Source: Neoceratodus forsteri
Lineage: Eukaryota; Chordata; Ceratodontiformes; Ceratodontidae
Assembly: GCA_016271365.2 (NCBI GenBank)
Contig: CM057452.1
Location: 1,242,757,001 to 1,242,821,000, forward strand
DNA length: 64,000 nt
Direction of reading: 5' to 3'
Positions 20,901-30,495 of the stretch are shown one piece after another; position 1 is the first letter of the stretch; each line of letters starts with the position of its first letter. The notes under the pieces are model-generated. The model did no database searches, was not told where the DNA came from, and was given only the letters and a program-made list of their open reading frames with translations. Made by a program: the position numbers and the translations under genes.

Positions 20901-21700
20901 GTCAATGGTATTTCTCAGCTGATATTATGTGTAAGTTTTCGATACCTCGTTCAAGTATATTCAAGATTTTCCAGTTTCGTCATCTCCTTGTTAAGGTAAT
21001 GGGCTCGACCCCCCCCAGCTCCTCATATCAGTTTTCAGGTTACCTTAACCGAGCTGGCGGGTCTGTCTCATGCCGTATCTGAAATATACAGTGCTGTCTT
21101 TACCTGGGCTTACCGTGACAATTATGCTTCCGTCTCCTTCTGGGCCCCTCTCTTCCAAGGAAGAGATCTGGATTGGTCTCTCATGTGACAAAGTTGCCAT
21201 AAGTTTCTCAAGCAGGATAGACTCAGATTAATGCAATTCAAAATCTTGCACAATATTTATTATTCTCCACAGAAACTTGCTAGGCTAGGTCTTGTGTCCT
21301 CTCCCCTTTGCACAAGATGTCAGTCTCAAGAAGGAGATCTTCTTCATATCTTCTGGAGCTGTTCTAAAGTCATCCCACTCTGGACTACGATTAAACAGCA
21401 TGTTGATCCTCTGTTGGGGCTCTCAGACTTGTTCACCCCCGAAATTTGCCTTCTTGGGGATTTCTTCTCCACTTTGGTGGTAAACAGGAGGTATCACATA
21501 GCTTTGATGTCAATGTCTGTCAGAAAGGTGGTGCTAAGACACTGGAAGGATACGGAGGTACCAACAAATGTTGAATAGCTTCAGGAGTTACTTGCAAACC
21601 TCAGAACTGAAAGGACTATTGCCAGTTTATATAACAAACTTAAGAAGTTTGATAGGATTTGGGGCCCACTGCAAGCCCTCTATGCACTTCAAGTTTAAGC
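17952..21700 (+). pseudogene. L1 ORF2 (endonuclease-reverse transcriptase), frameshifted
   Basis: ATG 17952 gives MARNIQFISWNVKG, the L1 endonuclease start. A one-base shift in a G run (about 17988-17996) moves the frame. The endonuclease continues with IMFLQETHL, LGAIYGPN and VIGGDFNLVFDQALDR, then a TAA at 18428-18430, then the C-terminal endonuclease region in the same frame with SRIDYILIS and SDHSVV. A shift at about 19318 precedes SPGPDGFTSNFYKAF. RT follows: VSSYRPLSLLN, QAGFMKGRSSVDHL, SLDAEKAFDRVHWDYL, a shift at about 19860, GTRQGCPFSPLLF and AAYADDLLL with both aspartates intact. Another shift lies at about 21000-21090, before a C-terminal cysteine-rich block (LCTRCQ...DLLHIFWSC). 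So there are four frameshifts and one stop. Confidence 0.93.
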
Positions 21701-21891
21701 ACTATTAGGACACATTCACAGGTATAGTGCTAAAGCTGTATAAGGCACTGGGTTGTTTGGGGGGGTTCGGTTGGGTGGATGGGGGAGAGTGAATCATTCT
21801 GTATCCCGTATCTGATGTATGCGGTCATATCATGCACTGTTATGATTCGTTCTCTGTACTGGAAACTTTAATAAAATTTGAATTGAAAAAA

Positions 21892-21909
21892 AATAAAACA
21901 GCTGAAGAA
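21892..21909 (+). repeat. right 18-bp target-site duplication of the L1
   Basis: Identical to 15515-15532 (AATAAAACAGCTGAAGAA). Confidence 0.95.
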
Positions 21910-22186
21910 AATCAAATTGACAACAAAATAGGCAGCAAATTCATGAGAATGCAAATATATCAAAGCTACTAATGGTATCAATCACATTTTCAACAAGAAA
22001 CATGAATGTATGTTATTAAAATCAAATGAGGAGAATGGAGGGAAGGGGAAGGAAAAAAGAATAATAAACCATACAGGATAGCGACCATGAATAAGGCGAT
22101 CAACAATTAAAATACATAGATACATAGACAGTGTCGGCAGATAAGGGCCTATGGCCCACCCAGTCTGCCCATTTGAGCTTGTAAGT

Positions 22187-23956
22187 TCAGTTTGTCTTCC
22201 TAGAAGTCTGTTGCCCCTTACCCTTGACCTCCAGAATTCCTTTATGTCTATCCCATGCATTCTTAAATCCCGTGATTGTTTCAGCCCCCACCACTTCCTC
22301 TGGCAGGGTGTTCCACTTGTCCACCACCCATTCTGTGAAGAAATTCTTTCTCATGTTTCCTCTGAATCGTCCTCCCTTCAACTTCATCCCATGCCCTCTA
22401 GTCCTGGAACATCTTTTTTGCTTAAAAATAGTGTTTTCCTGCACCCTGTTCCTCCCTGTAAGATACTTGTATGTCTCTATCATATCCCCTCTCTCCCTCT
22501 TCTCCTCCAGGGAGTACATGTTCAGTTCCTTAAACCTGTCTTCATAGGACTTGTGATGCAATCCATGCACCATCTTTGTTGCCCTCGTCTGAACCTTCTC
22601 TACCCTGTCTATGTCCTTACGTAGGTATGGTCTCCAGAACTGTACACTGTACTCCAGGTGGGGCCTCAATAGTGTCTTGTATAACGGAATTATGACCTCC
22701 CTTTTCCTGCTGGTGATGCCCCTGCCTATACATCCCAGCATCCTATTTGCTTTACCTGATGCCTTGTCACACTGTTTCCCTACATTGAGGTCATCAGAGA
22801 TGATAACCCCAAGATCCCTTTCCTGCTTGGTGCATGCTATATCCTCACCCCCCAACTGATATATTGTGCGAGGGTTTTTGTGCCCCATATGCATTATCTT
22901 GCACTTCTTTGCATTGAATTTCAACTGCCAAACCCCTGACCATTCTTCAAGTTTCTGCAGGTCACTTCTTATTTTGTCTACACCCTCTGGTGTGTCTACT
23001 CTGTTACAGAACTTTGTGTCATCAGCGAACAGTGAAATTCTGCCTTCTAGGTCCTGTGCAATGTCACTGATGAAGATGTTGAATAGGACTGGTCCCAGCA
23101 CTGATCCCTGTGGTACCCCACTGGTCACTCTTCCCTCTGTGGAGTGACAGCCATTTACCACCACCCTCTGCGTCCTGCCACCCAGCCAGTTACCTACCCA
23201 CCACACTACTGTCCTGCCCACACCCATATTCCCCAGTTTGTGTAATAGTCTTCTATGTGGCACAGTGTCAAAGGCCTTGCTGAAGTCCAGATAGGCCATG
23301 TCCACTGCCCTCCCCTGATCCACCTCCCTAGTCACCCAGTCAAAAAATTCAAAGAGGTTGGTCTGACATGACCTCCCCCTGGTGAAACCAGGCTGCCTTG
23401 GGTTCTGTAGTCCATTGACAAGCAGATGTTCCACCAATTTCTCCTTCAGTAGTGCTTCCATGTTCTTCCCCACTACCGAGGTGAGGCTGACTGGTCTGTA
23501 GTTCCCTGCTTCCTCTTTGTTCCCACTTTTGTATAAGGGGACTACATCTGCTGTCCTCCAGTCTTTGGGTACCTCCCCTGTTTCCAGTGATCAGCTAAAC
23601 AGGATAACCAGAGGTTCAGCTACCACCTCTCTTAGTTCTTTAAGGACCCTGGGGTGCACCCCATCTGGCCCCATTGCTTTATCAACTCTTATTACTTCCA
23701 GTTCCTTCAGGACCCTTTCTCGTGTAAAGGGACTTGTGTCCATTTCTGCACCATTCTCACCCCTTGTACTCCCTTCAGACCCATTGTCCTCCTCTTCCTC
23801 AGTAAAGACTGAGCAGAAATACCTGTTCAATTTGTCAGCTTTACTGTTGTCATCCTCCACGTGGCCCCCATCCTCCCCCTTCAGTCTCACTATCCCTACC
23901 TTTGTATTTCTTTTTTCACTTATGTACCTGTAAAAGGTTTTGTCCCCTCTACCCAC
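22187..23956 (-). pseudogene. CR1 ORF2 reverse transcriptase part
   Basis: One continuous frame runs from 23956 down to 22187, broken by an in-frame stop at 23591-23593. The upstream piece has FCSVFTEEE and DKAMGPDGVHPRVLKEL. The downstream 428-residue frame has GFTRGRSCQTNL, AYLDFSKAFDTVPH (motif A), GVPQGSVLGPVLFNIF (motif B) and ISLFADDTK (motif C, both aspartates present). It continues with YLRKDIDRVEKVQTRATK and ends with KNFFTEWVVDKWNTLPEEVV, the classic CR1 C-terminus. Only the single stop disables this segment. An antisense ORF at 23517-23933 is a shadow. Confidence 0.93.
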
Positions 23957-24217
23957 TGATTTTGTAATGTGCTCTTCTGTCTGAGCTTTGGCTTCCTTAC
24001 TGACCTCCTGCCTCCCTTTGCTTCTCCTGGTACTTCTCCCTATCCCCTTCTGCCTGTCTTTTTGTATTGCCTGAATGCAATCTTTTTGGCTTTCACTTTC
24101 TTTGCTACCTCTTTAGAAAACCATAATGGTCTCCTCTTCCTTTTCCTCTTGCTAACCTGCTTAATGCATAATTCTGTTGTTCTTGTAATCCCCATTTTAA
24201 ATACTGCCCACTGTTTC

Positions 24218-25133
24218 TCAACCCCCTAATTCCTGTCCCATTCCCCTTAATGCCTCTTTCAAGTATCTCCCCATTTTCCCAATGTATGCCCCCCTAAAAT
24301 CCAGGATACGTGTTTTTGTTTGGTTTGATTCTGCTCTTTCTGTGATTTCAAACCACAATGACTGTTGATCACTGTTTCCCAGGTGCTCCCCCACTGTTAC
24401 CCCCATCACACTGTCCCTGTTTGTGAGCACAAGGTCCAGTATTGCCTTCTGCCGAGTTGGTTCCATGACCAGTTGCTTGAGGAAGGCACCCTGAAGGGGA
24501 GTCCAGGATAAATCTGCTCCTAGTTGATGCTGCTGCTGGGATGCTCCAGTCCAAGTCTGGAATATTGAAGTCTCCAACCAGTACTACCTCACCCTTGTCT
24601 GCCATCCTTTGGATGGCTAGCATCAGCTTCCTATCTGTTTCTTCCTCCTGGGCTGGTGGTCTATAGACCACACCTGTGCAGATGGCTGTCCCCATTTTCC
24701 TTTCCAGCTTAACCCACAGTATCTCTCCCCCATTTTGTTCCTCCTGGATCTCTGTGTCCCTTATGTCATTTTTCACATACAGTGCCACTCCTCCTCCCTT
24801 CCTGCCTGCTCTGTCTCTTCTGAATATGTTGTGGCCAGGTATGGCCATCTCCCAGTCGTGGTTATCATTACACCAGGTATCAGTGATGGCCACAATGTCC
24901 AGGTCTGACTGCACCATGACAACCTCCAGATCTTCCATCTTGTTGCTAAGGCTCCTGGCATTTGCACACATGGCTTTCCATGATTTGACCTTCCTAGACT
25001 GTTTCACTGTTCTACTCCAGCCCCTTCCTTGGTTGTCATTTAGCCCTAGTTCTCCTTGCTGTCTGCCCTTGTGCTGAATTTTTCCCCTTTTCTGCTTATC
25101 CACCTCTTGGGCACTCATCTCCATCTTTTGCAC
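24218..25133 (-). pseudogene. CR1 ORF2 endonuclease part, frameshifted
   Basis: From 25133 the minus strand reads CANARSLSNKMEDLEV, DIVAITDTWC, GGGVALYVKND, ICTGVVYRPP and VVLVGDFNIPDLDWS, the ordered blocks of an AP-type endonuclease. A one-base shift near 24510-24560 moves to a second frame with FLKQLVMEPTR, LDLVLTNRD and EHLGNSDQQSLWFEI. In that last block the catalytic S-D-H is replaced by S-D-Q. It normally nicks target DNA to start reverse transcription; here it is inactive. Confidence 0.9.
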
Positions 25134-25398
25134 ACTGCTTTGCAGAGATAGCCACTCCTCTGGTTCACTGGTTCCACTGCTAGCTGTGGGGGGTGAGCAA
25201 GTAGGTACCCTCCTTGCTGGCCTGCCACCCCCCTTTGCTAGTTTAAATGCTTGTCAATGTAGCATTTAAACTTATCATTGAGTGCTTGGATTCCCCTCCA
25301 GGATGGATGCAGGCCGTCAGGCTTGAACAAACCTCTATCCCTCCAGGTGGGTCCCCAGTCACCAATGAATCCAAACCCTTCCTCACAGCACCAGTTCT

Positions 25399-26145
25399 TC
25401 AACCATGACTCCTATGCTCTCCCTTGCCTCTCACAGGTAGTACTTCTGAGAAAGTGACAGAAGTAGCTACTTGCTTGAGACCCCTTCCCAGTTTTCTAAA
25501 CTCTTCCTGAACTTCCTTTGGCTCCCCATTTGCCAGGTCATTAGTACCTAGATGGATAATGACATCTAGCTCACCCTCCCGTCTTGCCTTCCCAGTGATC
25601 CCCAGGATCTTCCTTCCATCCCTCCATGCCGTGGCACCTGGTAGGCACCTCACCTCCCTGTCCTCCCCCTCCTGTGTTCCTAGCTGGATCCCTCTTATGA
25701 TGGAGTCCCCCACCAGGATTCACTTCCTCCTCCTCTGGGGTCCACTGCTTTCCCCACTGAGGTCACCTCCTTGGCTAACCTCCACATCCTTTCCTTCCAC
25801 TTCTCTGGCTACCTCTATTTGGTTGTCCTCATTTGCCAGTGTGGCATATGAGTTCTTGAGTGGAATAGGATCTGGGATGTGCCTCTGCCTGACCGCTCTA
25901 ACCCTCCCTGAGCCCACTGTCATCCAAGTGCTCCTCGTTCTTGGCATCCTTTGAGGCAGTTGCATTGGACTGGGTGGTCCCTGGATAGGGTGATGGTACT
26001 CCTGACCCAGTTTACTTCCACTCTGAGTCTGGCTACCTCCTCCACAGTCCAGAGAGATGCATGCAGCAGGGCAGCACCTCAGTGTCCAGAAGGTCTGCCT
26101 GAATATGGCTGCCCCACAGCCACTGCATTGCACCACTCCCCACAT
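25399..26145 (-). pseudogene. CR1 ORF1 with zinc-finger-like N-terminus and SGNH esterase domain
   Basis: Minus-strand 26145-25720 starts with a cysteine-rich segment (C-x2-C then FWTLRCCPAACISLDC), like the PHD-type finger of CR1 ORF1, followed by a linker rich in proline, arginine and glutamine. After a single in-frame TGA (25720-25722) the same frame continues with GDSIIRGI (the GDS block), GTND and a G-R-L-K helix. These mark the SGNH/GDSL esterase domain found in ORF1 of CR1 elements, which is thought to help with membrane or RNP handling. Apart from the stop it is open. Confidence 0.85.
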
Positions 26146-26215
26146 TATACTGCAATTCCACTACTTGTCTGCTACTGAAGCTCTCCTAGTTCCCTTTTTA
26201 TTAATTTACTGTCCT

Positions 26216-26430
26216 AAAAATCCTGCCACTGATCCTCAGATAATTTTTTTTTAAAGAAAAAGAAACTAATAAATAAATAAATGAATCAAAACACTTTTCG
26301 TGCTGAGGGTGGGCTTCTTCCTCCTTATGCCCCTCCTACTTCACACCCCTTACTATACCCTGTGTTTAGCTCCTGTCAATCAGATTTAACAGGGCATGTA
26401 ATTAAGAGTTGGGGGAAGGAGGAGGGGACA
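26216..26430. other. spacer between CR1 5' end and tandem array
   Basis: Contains an AATAAATAAATAAATG stretch at 26268-26283 and no recognised gene. It may hold the CR1 5' boundary or the end of another element. Confidence 0.4.
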
Positions 26431-27660
26431 AAATTTGCAGCAATTAAAGACAGCACAGAATTACACCACCACTATGTTTTAATTTTCAACAGCCCAAAAA
26501 CAATTATAAGTAAAGACAACAAAGGAAGTATAGTGTCACTGAAAGCCCACAATCTAAGTTTAAAAGAAAAATAGCAATTAACAGTTACTCTAAAGCACTG
26601 AATTGAATAGGTTTCCTTCCTTCCCCTTCTGGCTTCTTCTGAGAAAATAAACACTACTTGCTACTTCAACTCTGACTAAGCCCCACCTCCAGTTATCACG
26701 TAGCTGAGGTCAGAGGCCAGAAAATTAACACCCTTCACCCAACTACAGGGCAGTCAGACAAGCCAAGATAAAATTTGCAGCAATTAAAGACAGCACAGAA
26801 TTACACCACCACTATGTTTTAAATTTTCAACAGCCCAAAAACAATTATAAGTAAAGACAACAAAAAGTATAGTGTCACTAAATGCCCACAATCTAAGTTT
26901 AAAAGAAAAATAACAATTACCAGTTTCTCTAAAGCACTGAATTGAATATGTTTCCTTCCTTCCCCTTCTGGCTTCTTCTGAGAAAATAAACTCTACTTGC
27001 TACTTCAACTCTAAGTCCCACCTCCAGTTATCACGTAGCTGAGGTCAGAGGCCAGACAATTAACACCCTTCGCCCAACTACAGGGCAGTCAGACAAGCGA
27101 AGATAAAATTTGCAGCAATTAAAGACAGCACAGAATTACACCACCACTATGTTTTAAATTTTCAACAGCCCAAAACAATTATAAGTAAAGACAACAAAGA
27201 AAGTGTAGTGTCACTAAAAGCCCACAATCTAAGTTTAAAAGAAAAATAGCAATTACCAGTTACTCTAAAGCACTGAATTGAATATGTTTCCTTCCTTCCC
27301 CTTCTGGCTTCTTCTGAGAAAATAAACACTACTTGCTACTTCAACTCTGACTAAGCCCCACCTCCAGTTATCACGTAGCTGAGGTCAGAGGCCAGACAAT
27401 TAACACCCTTCACCCAACCACAGGGCAGTCAGACAAGCCAAGATAAAATTTGCAGCAATTAAAGACAGCACAGAATTACACCACCACTATGTTTTAAATT
27501 TTCAACAGCCCAAAAACAATTATAAGTAAAGATAACAAAGAAAGTATAGTGTCACTAAGTGCCCACAATCTAAGTTTAAAAGAAAAATAGCAATTACCAG
27601 TTACTCTAAAGCACTGAACTGAATATGTTTCCTTCCTTCCCCTTCTGGCTTCTTCTGAGA
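26431..27660. repeat. ~340-bp tandem array, about 3.6 copies
   Basis: The start AAATTTGCAGCAATTAAAGA recurs at 26431, 26771, 27106 and 27446, giving periods of 340, 335 and 340 bases. Units are nearly identical, differing by a few substitutions and short indels. Each ends with CAGTCAGACAAGC-AAGATA, except the last, which stops after TTCTTCTGAGAAA at about 27660. High similarity implies recent expansion. It lies upstream of the minus-strand CR1 and downstream of the minus-strand PLE, so it could be the regulatory monomers of one of them or an independent satellite. Confidence 0.9.
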
Positions 27661-27689
27661 AAAAAAAATATGCAGAAATAAAATACATC

Positions 27690-28724
27690 ACAAAGCATGC
27701 TAATTATAAAATAAACAAATTCATTCTGCTATAGTTATAAAGACTACTTCTCTTTTAAAAAAGGCTTACGTTCAAATCCAGCATTAAGACCTCTACTATT
27801 TGTCGCATTTACATTTATGATCCAAAATGCTTCCCGGGTCAGCAATAAACCATTCAAATTATCACCACATGGTTTAGGGCACACTTTATCGATTCCCATA
27901 AAAACAAATTTATGTCCCTCCCAGTTGATACTTTTCACAATGTGTGCAGCCGTGGCATATGTAAGGTCACTTTTTTCCCTAGCTCTCACATGTTCTCTTA
28001 CTAAAGTTGTCATGTTTCTAATAATTTTTCCAACATAATATGCCCCACATAAACATTGTGACAAATAAATAATGCCTTCGGAATCACAAGTAATTAGTTG
28101 TTTAATCTGGAAAATTTTACCATCTTCCTGTACCTTAAATTCTCGACCCCTGCTTTATGTAGGCACAGACAGTACATTTTTAAAACGGAAAACAACCAAC
28201 ATTTCCTTTTTCTAGCCATGTTTGTCTATGATTCTGATGAAAAAAATTACTATGCACAATTCTATCACCGATTGTGGGTACCCTATTAAACGCAAAATGG
28301 GTGCGGGGACTAACGCTGTCTGTTGCATACCAGGGTTACTGCTTAAAACATGCCAGTATTTTTTTAGAATCTGTGTGATGGCATTTGCATGTGCTGAATG
28401 TGCAATGACAAAATTAAATCTATTTTGTCCATGCATTTCCAAATTCTCAGTGTGTTTAGTTAAAAGTGCATCTCTGTCCTGGCTATTTGCAAAACTTTGC
28501 CCTTCAGAAATGCAAGATGAATTATATCCTCTTTCCTTTAACCTTCTACTCAAATCTTTAGAACATCTATTAAAATCCACTGTATTACTACAATTACATT
28601 AGATTCTCAGGAACTGTCTCTGTGGGATGTTGCGAATAACTTGTTTTGGATGGCAGCTATCAGCACATAATAAATTATTATCATCAGTGGGTTTTCTATA
28701 AATATTAGTAGTGACCCCACCTTC
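27690..28724 (-). mobile_element. Penelope-like element, C-terminal fragment with GIY-YIG domain
   Basis: Minus-strand reading from 28724 gives TTNIYRKPTDDNN, then HPKQVIRNIPQRQFLRI, then LSRRLKERGY (28560-28520). Next comes ITQILKKYWHVLSSNPGM and, after a gap, CLCGAYYVGKI...REHVRAREKSD with GLLLTREAFWI. These are the end of the PLE reverse transcriptase, its thumb/linker and the GIY-YIG endonuclease (YYVG). In this copy the domain keeps the YVG and the R-x3-EH positions. The frame is broken near 28170 and 28570. A SINE borders the 5' side, so the element is truncated. Confidence 0.85.
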
Positions 28725-28862
28725 CTATTCCTTAGCAATCACTAAATCTGAGCAAATCACTTGACCACCCGGTACCCCCAGGTCACCCCTGAAAACAAGC
28801 ACTTGTGCTGGGTGGGCCTTACCCGGTTACCAAAGACTAAAATAAAAATAAAAAAAAAGATA
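28725..28862 (+). mobile_element. tRNA-derived SINE, 3' part
   Basis: Has TCTGAGCAAATCACTTGACC, CAGGTCACCCCTGAAAACA and CTTACCCGGTTACCAAA, then an A-rich AATAAAAATAAAAAAAA tail. It matches the family copies at 36053-36237 and 44414-44624. The tRNA-like head is missing. Confidence 0.75.
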
Positions 28863-29654
28863 CAATCTCTCCTGTTCTAAATGTTTTTATGTTTTTCTTC
28901 TCTCCTCCCTCCATTGTTAGTTGCCAGCTTCTAACAGTTGCTGCTCCTGTTTCCATTTTTCCTCCAGCACCTGCTCCAGCTGGGATACTGCTATTCCAAT
29001 GTCTTGGTCTGATGTATGTATGCCTTCATCCTTTGGCTCCATTTCAAAATTTGCTGATTCATCACCTTTTGAGGCCTCAGCCCCAGTTCCTCTGACATAA
29101 TGGCAGATGCCATTTCCATAAAGAGATCTTCATCATCCATAATTTCACCTGCTGAGGAGGCAGCTCTTGCCTCAACCTGCTCCTGCTAGTGTCCACATCT
29201 TCCACCTCCATTCCACAGACTGACCATCCAACTTACAGACACGGTGCCCCCTACCAAAAGAGTTGGGGAATTCCCCCAGTGTCATGGCAAGCATTCCCTT
29301 TGTCAATAAAACAGATCCATGAAACCCCCTACAGGATGCACCTGGAAAGAAGCTATCATATCTTAGTGCGCCTTTCCTGGTAAACATTACAAATAAATAA
29401 ATCAATTTACATAATCCATCAAAAACAATGTGAATCTTCTTACAGTAGTAGTGGTTGATTTGACAAGTATTCCTCAAGGTCTCTAGAGATCGCTAAGAAG
29501 ATTTTTGCAAGATCTTCTGCAGTGCAGGTAGTCCCAGAGATAGATACTCTGTGTTTCTCTCTAGATATCTTCAGATAATCTTGTGAGATAACTTGCTGAA
29601 CTGGCTGCTACCACTGTATTTCATGAGTCACATACCATTTAAAGTTGAAGTAAA
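28863..29654. other. unassigned DNA
   Basis: No family recognised. A short frame at 29189-29383 and its antisense partner show no motif. Pyrimidine-rich sequence at 28880-29000 could be a degraded 3' UTR. Confidence 0.3.
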
Positions 29655-30495
29655 AAAAAAACTTCCAAATGGTGTCATTTCCTAAATGGAAGGAAGCAAT
29701 AGTTGTCCCTGTCCACAAGGGTTGTCTCAGAGAACAAATAGGTAACTACAGGCTGATCTCCCTGCTGTGTCCTGGCCCAAATCCTAGAGACGCTAGTATG
29801 CAACCAGCTGTGGGACTATCTAGAACTGCACCACCTCTTGTCCCCTCAGCAACACAGATTCAAGCACCATCACGGGATAGACAGTGCCTTAATTAAAATC
29901 TCCACTGATGTTCAGCAGGCACGGGACAGGGGATTCCTACATGAGCCATTTTCATTGACCCCACAAAGGGCTTTGATTTTGTCAATCACAAACTACTCCC
30001 TGGTAAACTAAAACAGAGCAGCCTAGAATCTTATGTGCTCACATGGCACTCCCATTACCTTACATGCTGTACCAGATGGTCAAATGGTGTGGAGCCTTGT
30101 CTAGGCAATTACCAATCACAGATAGGGTACCTCAGGTCTCAATATTAGGTCCACTACTGGTTTTATTATTCATCAATATTTGGACAAAAATTGTGGTGAT
30201 AGTCATCTCATCCTATATGCAGATGATGTCATACTATACTGGAGCTCAAGAGATGTGAATGCTCTCAGTTACAGACCAACTTCTCTGCCCTGGAGAAATA
30301 GACCCTGTTGAATCAGCTGGTTTTAAATGCCAAAAAAGCAAAAGCTGTTCTGTTTGGCTTCAAACACTTTGGCCCTGATAGATCTGCTCTACTCCCTCTC
30401 ACAACCTCATCTGGCTTTCCTATTGAGGTGGTAGACACAATCAAATACGTCAGATTGATGCTCGACAACGCCCTAACCTTTAAATCACACCTTCA
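29655..30495 (+). mobile_element. L2-like LINE, RT part (left half of a split element)
   Basis: Plus-strand frames give WKEAIVVPVHKG, REQIGNYRLISLLC, a degraded middle with ISTDVQQARDRG and KGFDFVNHKLL-type sequence, VPQVSILGPLL and LYADDVILYW with both catalytic aspartates present. It ends with LNQLVLNAKKAKAVLFGFKH, VVDTIKYVRLMLDNALTFKSH and breaks there. The continuation of the same protein is at 33634, after an opposite-strand LINE insertion. Several frame changes are visible. Confidence 0.85.

Larger units (their letters stand above)
15533..21891 (+). mobile_element. near full-length L1 LINE, 6.36 kb, with exact target-site duplication
   Basis: The element begins GGGGAGCCACGTGATG, carries a 5' UTR of about 160 bp, ORF1 (15694-16560), a long spacer, ORF2 (about 17952-21700), a 3' UTR with AATAAA-like signals near 21870, and an A-rich tail at 21885-21891. 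Exact 18-bp duplications flank it. Length and order match a complete L1-clade retrotransposon. The coding frames carry several disabling changes, listed under the ORFs, so this copy cannot move itself. The preserved duplication suggests moderate age. Confidence 0.92.
22100..26215 (-). mobile_element. nearly complete CR1 LINE
   Basis: On the minus strand, ORF1 with an esterase domain (26145-25399) is followed by the endonuclease (25133-24218), RT (23956-22187) and a 3' UTR. The 3' UTR ends with the CR1 signature (GGGCAGACTGGGTGGGCC, TTATCTGCC) and a TCTATGTATCTATGTATTTT tail near 22100-22120. At ~4.1 kb it is close to a full CR1. The exact 5' end is unclear, probably near 26200. A ~340-bp tandem array begins about 200 bp beyond it. 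The ORFs carry stops and shifts but RT motifs are well kept. Confidence 0.92.

Noticed and set aside
25399..25713. host GDSL lipase/esterase gene
   Set aside because: The GDS and GTND blocks sit in frame with the CR1 ORF1 N-terminus and directly upstream of the CR1 endonuclease, so it is the ORF1 esterase of the LINE.
22224..25954. long plus-strand ORFs opposite CR1 (for example 23517-23933, 25559-25954)
   Set aside because: They are antisense shadows of CR1 reading frames on the minus strand, whose motifs are unmistakable.
26431..27660. CRISPR array
   Set aside because: The units are ~340 bp and continuous with no short repeat/spacer alternation, in a vertebrate-type genome. It is a tandem satellite.
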